Part shown: piece by piece, positions 1 through 4,752 of the stretch
Layout of the letters: every line of letters starts with the position of its first letter
Position numbering within the stretch: position 1 is the first letter of the stretch
NCBI GenBank assembly: GCA_900542595.1
Contig: UQOB01000026.1
Span: forward strand, 1-16,994
Length of the DNA: 16,994 nucleotides
Origin: an uncultured Mollicutes bacterium
GTDB taxonomy: Bacteria; Bacillota_I; Bacilli_A; RFN20; CAG-826
Direction: 5' to 3'
Notes under the pieces: model-generated
The model's database searches: none
Told to the model about the DNA's origin: nothing
What the model saw: only the letters and a program-made list of their open reading frames with translations
Position numbers and translations under genes: made by a program

Positions 1-87
1 TCCTCCCGCCCTGACGGCTGTTAGAACCCCTCCAGCTAAGGCGATACCCGCTAACAACGTTAGCCCTAGCGTCCACTTCTTTTTCAT
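1..87 (-). CDS. Secreted protein, N-terminal fragment (signal peptide only)
   Basis: The gene runs off the left edge of the window, so only its first 29 codons are visible, reading leftward from an ATG at 87-85. A near-perfect ribosome binding site (AGGAGG, 6 nt before the ATG) supports the start. The peptide begins MKKKW, followed by a hydrophobic stretch (TLGLTLLAGIALAGGVL), which is a typical Sec signal peptide. Residues 14-22 (GIALAGGVL) are identical, at the same residue positions, to the signal peptide of the 568-aa surface protein encoded just upstream on the same strand, so the two genes are probably tandem paralogues or share a signal-peptide type. The mature part is outside the window and no function can be assigned. 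Confidence 0.75.
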   Translation of the reverse strand, partial: MKKKWTLGLTLLAGIALAGGVLTAVRAGG

Positions 88-158
88 AAGTTTCCTCCTA
101 AAACGATAAAAAGAGCCCTTGTACTTATTCAATGTAAAGAATCTCTTTCATCACTGAG

Positions 159-187
159 AATATAGCATTGCTATAAGGAGGGGTAAA
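159..187 (-). promoter_or_regulatory. Predicted promoter of the left-edge secreted protein, with palindromic operator candidate
   Basis: On the minus strand a -35-like TTTACC (187-182) is followed after exactly 17 bp by a -10-like TATATT (164-159), giving a leader of about 65 nt before the ATG at 87. A perfect 15-bp palindrome, TATAGCATTGCTATA (161-175), overlaps the -10 box and the spacer, where a repressor would block RNA polymerase. The promoter is predicted from hexamer match and spacing only. Confidence 0.4.
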
Positions 188-279
188 TTAAACTTAAAAA
201 TTCGGACTATTTATATTTGCTATTGATTTTAGGCTTAAAAAGGAATGAAAAAGTAAAAAAGTTTCGATATAGACGAAAA

Positions 280-330
280 AGTGCATAGTTTCCATTCGAC
301 TAAATAAGGCCATTTTGAAAACTATACACT
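280..330 (-). terminator. Stem-loop downstream of the surface-protein gene, possible terminator
   Basis: Two 12-nt arms, 280-291 and 319-330, are inverted repeats with a single mismatch. In minus-strand RNA that mismatch becomes a G-U wobble, so the stem is fully paired there. The loop is 27 nt, and five U residues follow the stem on the minus strand (A run at 276-280 on the plus strand). This fits a factor-independent terminator for the surface-protein gene, whose stop is about 85 nt upstream, but the long loop makes the call tentative. The rest of the 88-414 gap is AT-rich. Besides the promoter at 159-187 it holds only a small stem (TTCCTT / AAGGAA, 394-409) with a GAAA loop in minus-strand RNA and no clear U tract. 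Confidence 0.4.
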
Positions 331-414
331 GTCCAAACTTATTTCCTAATTTTGGTAATTGGAACGTGCTTAAATAAAAGGGTAAAGAACATTTTCCTTT
401 TTCAAGGAAGGAAA

Positions 415-2121
415 TTAGGCTCGTTTCTTCTTGAGGAAGAAGAACCCGATACCTCCGACGCCGATCAAGGACGCGAGGCTAAGAAGAGTAATGAATGTCG
501 TGTTGTTATTATCACCGAAGACCCCGAAGGAAGAAGCTTCAATGGATTTATTCGCGATGGCGCTTTCAATAGCGGCCATCTTTTCTTCGACCGTTAAGCG
601 GTTATAGACCTTAGCACCAGCATGGTCTGTGTCACCATCCGCATAATCGTCGAGGAGGATATAGTTAATTAACGCTTTATCTTCGATTAAATCGTAAGAA
701 TCTTTAACACCTTGAAGAGCAACTAAATCGCCATTGCAAACGTCGGCTGCTTCAATTTCTTGAGCGACAAGCAAAGCTAAACTAGCATCTTCATTGGTTT
801 CATCAGCGTAAATAGAGATTGATTTAATATATGTAGCGGCACCTAAGTCAGAGCCACTAGCAGGAGTAAGCAAAACTTCAACGTGACCCATTAAAGGTTC
901 AGTAGCAACAAACGTATAATCTGTTGCATCCGTGGTAATCTTTTTAGCAGTATCGATAAATGTATCACCAATTCTGACTTCTAAATTAGCGTTGATGCCG
1001 CTAGCACCAGAAGCGTTAACAACAACTTTTTGAACTAAAGCGCCATCAGTACTAGCGAGGAACAAATCGGTAGTTCTTAAGCTGACTTTGCTGGCTTTAT
1101 CATTTTTTGAACCAAATTGATGGCCTCTACCGCCAGTAAATCCAAAAAAACCGCTGCCGCTAACATCTAATGTCCAATTAATACCACCTAGATCAGCCGT
1201 AGCATTGGGTTCAGCAAATACCTTGCTATCAAATTCAAAGGCATAATCAATTTTTTCTTTGACTTCAATCGTATAGGTATCGGTTTTAGTGACATCCCCT
1301 AAAGTATAGGAAACAGTAACTACCTTCGAACCAATTTCATTAAGTAAAGTTCCTTCATTGATGTCAACAGTAAAGCCTTCACTTAAAACTTTAGCTATAC
1401 CGGTTGTGTCATATGCTGTGGCAACGATACCTTCAGAGCTAAATGCATCGCCTTGAGAAAATTCGGTCTTAGCGGTGCCAATATTAACTTCAATATGGTC
1501 AAGCGTTCCAAATTCGGTTGCCGCTGAATAGGCATAATTAATAACTACTGTAGCAGCCCGATATTGAGCATTAAAATCGACAACTACCCGTTCAGTAGTA
1601 TCGGTAGGAGTTAAGGTATAAACAGGTTTATTCTTAGTTAAAGTAGCGTTGGTCAAAGAAGCGTCAAAGGATTTAGCGCTTGAGGGATCAGTAAAAACAA
1701 TACTAGTTATCTCAGCGTTACTAGTTGGCGTAATGGTTAAAGAATGGCCGGCATAAAATCTCAACTCAGGATAATTGAGAGCAATATTATTACCGCTGTT
1801 TTTTAACCAAACAGCTTCGACGTAACCAGGTAAGGCCCATCCTGCACGATCGCCATCACCTTCGGCATAAAAGCCGTCACTAGAAGTTGATTCAGGTGAT
1901 AGTAAAGTATAGGAATCAGCCACTTTTTCAGCCGCCCTATGAGGTCCATCAACAAAAATAGCGCCACTAGTGGTGTCATCAAAAGCCGCTTTTTTAACGG
2001 CGACATTCGCTTCTTCAGCGTTTACATCGAGAGGATGAGAAGCAGTAAAACTACCTAAGACCCCCCCCGCGAGAGCGATCCCAAGAGCAATGGAAGCGCT
2101 GATCATTAACTTTTTCTTCAT
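415..2121 (-). CDS. Secreted, membrane-anchored Ig-like surface protein (568 aa)
   Basis: This is a cell-surface protein of unknown function. Residues 1-35 form a Sec signal peptide (MKKKLM, then GIALAGGVL). Residues about 45-200 are beta-rich and of unrecognised type. Residues about 206-288 resemble a bacterial Ig-like domain (LDHIEVNIG start, GSKVVTVSYTLG core, TYTIEV end). Residues about 292-440 look like a second beta-sandwich, perhaps carbohydrate-binding. Residues about 443-530 are helical. The C-terminus is one membrane helix (about 542-563) followed by KKKRA. That matches the end of a sortase substrate, but no LPXTG precedes it, so the protein probably stays anchored by the helix. The frame also opens with TTG at 2124, but the ATG at 2121 lies 7 nt from GGAG in a purine-rich SD and is the better start. 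Codons 18-21 contain eight consecutive G. Confidence 0.8.
   Translation of the reverse strand: MKKKLMISASIALGIALAGGVLGSFTASHPLDVNAEEANVAVKKAAFDDTTSGAIFVDGPHRAAEKVADSYTLLSPESTSSDGFYAEGDGDRAGWALPGYVEAVWLKNSGNNIALNYPELRFYAGHSLTITPTSNAEITSIVFTDPSSAKSFDASLTNATLTKNKPVYTLTPTDTTERVVVDFNAQYRAATVVINYAYSAATEFGTLDHIEVNIGTAKTEFSQGDAFSSEGIVATAYDTTGIAKVLSEGFTVDINEGTLLNEIGSKVVTVSYTLGDVTKTDTYTIEVKEKIDYAFEFDSKVFAEPNATADLGGINWTLDVSGSGFFGFTGGRGHQFGSKNDKASKVSLRTTDLFLASTDGALVQKVVVNASGASGINANLEVRIGDTFIDTAKKITTDATDYTFVATEPLMGHVEVLLTPASGSDLGAATYIKSISIYADETNEDASLALLVAQEIEAADVCNGDLVALQGVKDSYDLIEDKALINYILLDDYADGDTDHAGAKVYNRLTVEEKMAAIESAIANKSIEASSFGVFGDNNNTTFITLLSLASLIGVGGIGFFFLKKKRA
2061..2068 (-). repeat. Homopolymeric G8 tract inside signal-peptide codons
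   Basis: Eight consecutive C on the plus strand read as G8 in codons 18-21 (Ala-Gly-Gly-Val) of the surface-protein gene. A further G6 run lies at 2131-2136, in and next to the ribosome binding site. The paralogous signal peptide at the left edge encodes the same residues without a long G run. Confidence 0.9.
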
Positions 2122-2147
2122 CAAACCTCTCCCCCCGAAAGGTTACT

Positions 2148-2174
2148 TGAGCACAATAAAGTCGCTCGTGCTCA
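2148..2174 (-). other. Leader hairpin upstream of the surface-protein gene
   Basis: TGAGCAC (2148-2154) and GTGCTCA (2168-2174) form a perfect 7-bp inverted repeat around a 13-nt loop, 27 nt upstream of the surface-protein ATG. No U tract follows, so it is more likely a leader structure or protein-binding site than a terminator. A weak promoter candidate (TTGTTT at 2217-2212, 17 bp, TAAGAT at 2194-2189, minus strand) would place the hairpin in the transcribed leader. Farther left toward the Nudix gene the only other structure is an AT-rich inverted repeat (ATAAATAA at 2237-2244, TTATTTAT at 2256-2263). Confidence 0.35.
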
Positions 2175-2314
2175 CTTTTGACAAAACTATCTTAGCACCG
2201 ACAATTTATAAAAACAATGAAGATAAGGTGTTTTATATAAATAAGTTAAGAGAAGTTATTTATAAAAGATGATTAAGACACAGATTTTACAAAAGATATC
2301 GATGGTAAGGTCTT

Positions 2315-2836
2315 TTATAAATCACTTCGCTCTTTAAGCTTTATTAAAACTGGGAGTTCTCTTTGCTTTATTAAAGCTGCAACATCGGTATTCATCTTTT
2401 GATATTCTTTAATTAACTCATCGAGGGATAAAAGAGGTTGAGCGATGATCAAAGAATCACCGTAACTTTCTTTATGGTCAATCTTTTCTTTTTCTTTGAT
2501 TTCACCGGTAAAAAAGAAGGTGATGTTATTCTGCTTAATCAGGTTATAGGAATCAACTGTGATGTCGATAAGAACGGGATTAATAACTTCGTACCCCGTT
2601 TCTTCTAAGAATTCTCGTTTTAATGTTTCTAAAAGCGTTTCGTTCACTTTCTTACCCCCACCGGGCGATTCATAGTAAGTGATGTTACCGAAGATATCGT
2701 TCCTTTTAACTTTATTTACGAGGTAGAGGTTATCTTTTTTAAAGAAGCCTCTGACCGCTATTCTCGTCTTGGTATTGGTTTTTTCATCCCCTTCAAAAAT
2801 ATAATCGGTGTAATGTTCTAGCGAAGTCTTTTTCAT
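2315..2836 (-). CDS. Nudix hydrolase
   Basis: The 173-aa protein carries a complete Nudix box at residues 60-82: G60, five residues, E66, seven residues, then R74-E75-F-L-E78-E79-T-G81-Y82. These glutamates bind the Mg ions used to hydrolyse nucleoside-diphosphate-linked substrates. The size fits a single-domain cytoplasmic Nudix enzyme. The substrate, such as an oxidised nucleotide, a nucleotide sugar or an RNA cap, cannot be read from the sequence. The ATG at 2836 has no SD. It lies 12 nt past a TAAAAT hexamer inside a 14-bp palindrome shared with the divergent methyltransferase gene, so its mRNA leader is probably very short. The family call is firm and the substrate unknown. Confidence 0.9.
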   Translation of the reverse strand: MKKTSLEHYTDYIFEGDEKTNTKTRIAVRGFFKKDNLYLVNKVKRNDIFGNITYYESPGGGKKVNETLLETLKREFLEETGYEVINPVLIDITVDSYNLIKQNNITFFFTGEIKEKEKIDHKESYGDSLIIAQPLLSLDELIKEYQKMNTDVAALIKQRELPVLIKLKERSDL

Positions 2837-2841
2837 AAGTC

Positions 2842-2855
2842 GTAAAATATTTTAC
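2842..2855. promoter_or_regulatory. 14-bp palindrome between divergent start codons
   Basis: GTAAAATATTTTAC is a perfect palindrome occupying most of the 19 bp between the Nudix ATG (2836, minus) and the methyltransferase ATG (2856, plus). Each strand therefore carries TAAAAT, a fair -10 match. On the plus strand it ends 7 nt before the ATG, the normal distance from -10 to transcription start, which predicts a leaderless message. On the minus strand the distance is 12 nt. I find no convincing -35 hexamer in either direction, so the element may instead be an operator, or both. Confidence 0.45.
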
Positions 2856-3572
2856 ATGAAATACACCAAACAATTTGAAAATAGTTACGCTTTAGGGACG
2901 ACAGTCGTCTTCGAATGCTTACTCAACAAACCATCTTTAGCTAAGAAACTTTATTTATCCCCCTCTTTAAAGCACGATGAAACGCTAGCGAAACTTCTTA
3001 CGCTCGCTCGCCTTAATAACCTCCCCATCATCATCAATAACGAGAAAATCTTTAAAGAGCTATCGGACAAAGAAAACTGCATGACCATCTTGGAGATTAA
3101 AAAGGAAACGACACCGATTGATTATAAGGATGATATCGTTCTTCTCGTTAACCCGATGAACATGGGGAACTTAGGGACGAACATTAGGACTTTAGTCGCC
3201 ATGAACTTTAAGAACCTTGCGATTATTGATCCGTCATGTGACCTTTTTGACCCGAAAGTCATCCGGAGTTCGATGGGGAGTTTCTTCCATCTTAATATCG
3301 AGAAATTTAAATCTCTCGAAGACTTTAAAGAAAAAGCGGTTAACCACCACTTTTATCCCTTTGTCTTACAGACCGATAATTCGTTACTTAAAACCAAATT
3401 CATCCAGCCCTATACCTTGATCTTTGGAAATGAAAGCACCGGGTTATCATCGGAATATTTAAAAATCGGGACCCCGGTCAAGATCCCGCAGAACAGTAAA
3501 ATCGATAGTTTAAACCTCGCTTCCGCGGTAACGATCGGGTGTTTCTATAGTAAAAACATCAATGTTGATTGA
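2856..3572 (+). CDS. SpoU/TrmH-family RNA 2'-O-methyltransferase
   Basis: The 238-aa protein shows the three SPOUT (SpoU branch) motifs. Motif 1 is NPMNMGNLGTNIR at residues 99-111, with the Asn and Arg used for catalysis. Motif 2 is IFGNESTGL at 189-197. Motif 3 is KIPQNSKIDSLNLASAV at 209-225, which forms the knot that holds S-adenosylmethionine. The N-terminal 90 residues resemble the substrate-binding domain seen in 23S rRNA methyltransferases of the TrmH/RlmB/TsnR group. It should methylate a ribose 2'-OH in rRNA or tRNA, but the target base is unknown. There is no SD before the ATG, and a leaderless mRNA is predicted. The 3' end overlaps the convergent 69-aa gene by 14 nt. The TGA stop supports the standard code. 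Confidence 0.88.
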   Translation: MKYTKQFENSYALGTTVVFECLLNKPSLAKKLYLSPSLKHDETLAKLLTLARLNNLPIIINNEKIFKELSDKENCMTILEIKKETTPIDYKDDIVLLVNPMNMGNLGTNIRTLVAMNFKNLAIIDPSCDLFDPKVIRSSMGSFFHLNIEKFKSLEDFKEKAVNHHFYPFVLQTDNSLLKTKFIQPYTLIFGNESTGLSSEYLKIGTPVKIPQNSKIDSLNLASAVTIGCFYSKNINVD

Positions 3573-3768
3573 GCTTCTTTTCTAAATGGTAGAAATGGAA
3601 GGTGAACGGAAGAAAAATCAAGTTCACAATCACAAAATAGATAAAGTAATAGAGTAAACAAGCCCAACCGATATAGGGGAAAAGAAACAAAATCGTCAAA
3701 GGCAACAAAAGACTCAGGACGACTTCGAGCGTTAAGAAGATGAAAGTTTTCTTATAGTTCTTTACCAT
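3559..3768 (-). CDS. Small two-helix membrane protein, last gene of the metal operon
   Basis: The 69-aa protein has a short basic N-terminus (MVKNYKK), two strongly hydrophobic segments (about residues 8-31 and 35-58) and a charged C-terminal tail (HLEKKLNQH). I do not recognise the family. Its ATG follows the TAG of the ZIP gene by a single base, so translation is very likely coupled to it, and no independent SD is convincing. Context suggests an accessory subunit of, or simple co-expression with, the metal transporters. Its last 14 nt overlap the 3' end of the convergent methyltransferase gene and no terminator lies between them. It could be a chance ORF, but the composition, start spacing and strand argue for a real gene. 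Confidence 0.65.
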   Translation of the reverse strand: MVKNYKKTFIFLTLEVVLSLLLPLTILFLFPYIGWACLLYYFIYFVIVNLIFLPFTFHFYHLEKKLNQH

Positions 3769-3769
3769 A

Positions 3770-4549
3770 CTACCCTATTGTAAGCGACATCAGCATCATA
3801 ATCAAAAAACCGATACCGGCGCTGATGACAGCGAGGTCCGAGTGACCGCCTTCACTGGCTTCCGGAATAATTTCTTCCACCACCACGTAAAACATCGCCC
3901 CGGCAGCAAAACTTAAGCAGTACGGGAGGATGGGAGTGATGAGGGTCCCGATGAGGAGCATGATGAGGGCCGCAATTGGTTCTACCGCCCCACTCAAGAA
4001 GCCAAAGAGGAAGGCTTTCCATTTCGGTTGCCCATCATCTTTTAAAGGTAAAGTGACGATGAGGCCTTCCGGGAAGTTTTGAAGCGCAATCCCAATCGCG
4101 AGCGCTACCGCCGCTAACGGCGTCAACACCTCGTGCCCTTGAAGGATAGCCGCCACCGCCACCCCGACCGTTAAACCTTCCGGGATATTGTGGAGGGTAA
4201 CAGCTAAAAACATTAGAGTCCCCTTCTTTAAGTGGCTCGGCCGTCCTTCCACTCGATTAATCTTTGAATGAAGGTGGGGGATTAGTTTATCGAGTAAGAA
4301 AATAAGAGCCACCCCGAGAACAAAACCGATGACCGGGGGTAAGAACGATAAATTACCTAAGTTTGCCGAACTTTCAATCGACGGCATCAAAAGCGAGAAA
4401 AAGATCGCGGCGGTCATGATACCGCCGGCAAAGCCTAAAAGAAGCTTTTCTAGCCTCACCGGGAGCTTATCCCGGACTAAAAACACGAGAGCCGCCCCTA
4501 AGGTCGTTCCCAGAAGTGGGATGGTCAAGCTAAGAACTGCTTCGACCAT
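3770..4549 (-). CDS. ZIP-family divalent metal transporter (GufA-like)
   Basis: The 259-aa inner-membrane protein has about eight hydrophobic segments and the ZIP metal-site signatures: HNIPEG at residues 120-125 (TM4), QNFPEG at 157-162 (TM5) and EEIIPE at 225-230. The QNxPEG form in TM5, followed by LPL, matches the GufA branch better than E. coli ZupT, which has His in both. A short histidine-containing loop (PHLHSK, 91-96) lies between TM3 and TM4. ZIP proteins move Zn, Fe, Mn or related divalent ions into the cytoplasm; the substrate here is not determined by sequence. The ATG lies 2 nt after the copA stop and the 69-aa gene starts 1 nt after its own stop, giving a three-gene coupled operon with a copper exporter. 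Confidence 0.9.
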   Translation of the reverse strand: MVEAVLSLTIPLLGTTLGAALVFLVRDKLPVRLEKLLLGFAGGIMTAAIFFSLLMPSIESSANLGNLSFLPPVIGFVLGVALIFLLDKLIPHLHSKINRVEGRPSHLKKGTLMFLAVTLHNIPEGLTVGVAVAAILQGHEVLTPLAAVALAIGIALQNFPEGLIVTLPLKDDGQPKWKAFLFGFLSGAVEPIAALIMLLIGTLITPILPYCLSFAAGAMFYVVVEEIIPEASEGGHSDLAVISAGIGFLIMMLMSLTIG

Positions 4550-4551
4550 AA

Positions 4552-4752
4552 CTATTTCGCGTTATATCCCGCTTCTTCAGCCGCTTTAATCAAGGAGTCT
4601 TTATCGAGTTTTTCCCCTTCAATTACCGCGTTTTTCTTTTCTAAACTGACGTCGACTTTCGTGACGCCATTGACGTTTTCTAAAGCTTTGATGACATGTT
4701 TCACACAGTTTTGGCACATCATGCCAGTGACTTCTAATTCAATTTTTTCCAT
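4552..4752 (-). CDS. copZ: CopZ-like copper chaperone from an internal start within copA
   Basis: An in-frame ATG (4752-4750) inside copA is preceded by AAGGAGG (4767-4761) with an 8-nt spacer, the strongest SD in the operon and better than anything before copA itself. Starting there gives a 66-aa protein, MEKIELEVTGMMCQNC to the copA stop, with the Cu(I)-binding CxxC at residues 13-16. This is the normal length and fold of a stand-alone CopZ/HMA chaperone, which hands Cu(I) to the ATPase. The likely output is both a fused ATPase and free chaperone from one message. The alternative is a recent copA-copZ fusion with a leftover, unused SD. Translation from this site is inferred. Confidence 0.5.
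   Translation of the reverse strand: MEKIELEVTGMMCQNCVKHVIKALENVNGVTKVDVSLEKKNAVIEGEKLDKDSLIKAAEEAGYNAK

Noticed and set aside
394..409. Terminator just after the surface-protein stop codon
   Set aside because: TTCCTT-GAAA-AAGGAA (as read on the minus strand) has only two G/C pairs and no U tract; the larger stem at 280-330 with a U run is a better candidate.
352..597. 81-aa plus-strand frame at the 3' end of the surface-protein gene
   Set aside because: Antisense to the membrane-anchor and helical region of a clear gene, with no recognisable protein features of its own.
2090..2272. 60-aa plus-strand frame over the surface-protein start region
   Set aside because: It overlaps the signal peptide and leader of the opposite gene, has low-complexity composition and no convincing SD.
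3559..3572. Mycoplasma genetic code (TGA = Trp)
   Set aside because: TGA ends the methyltransferase and 69-aa genes at sensible family lengths, and Trp in copA and elsewhere is TGG.
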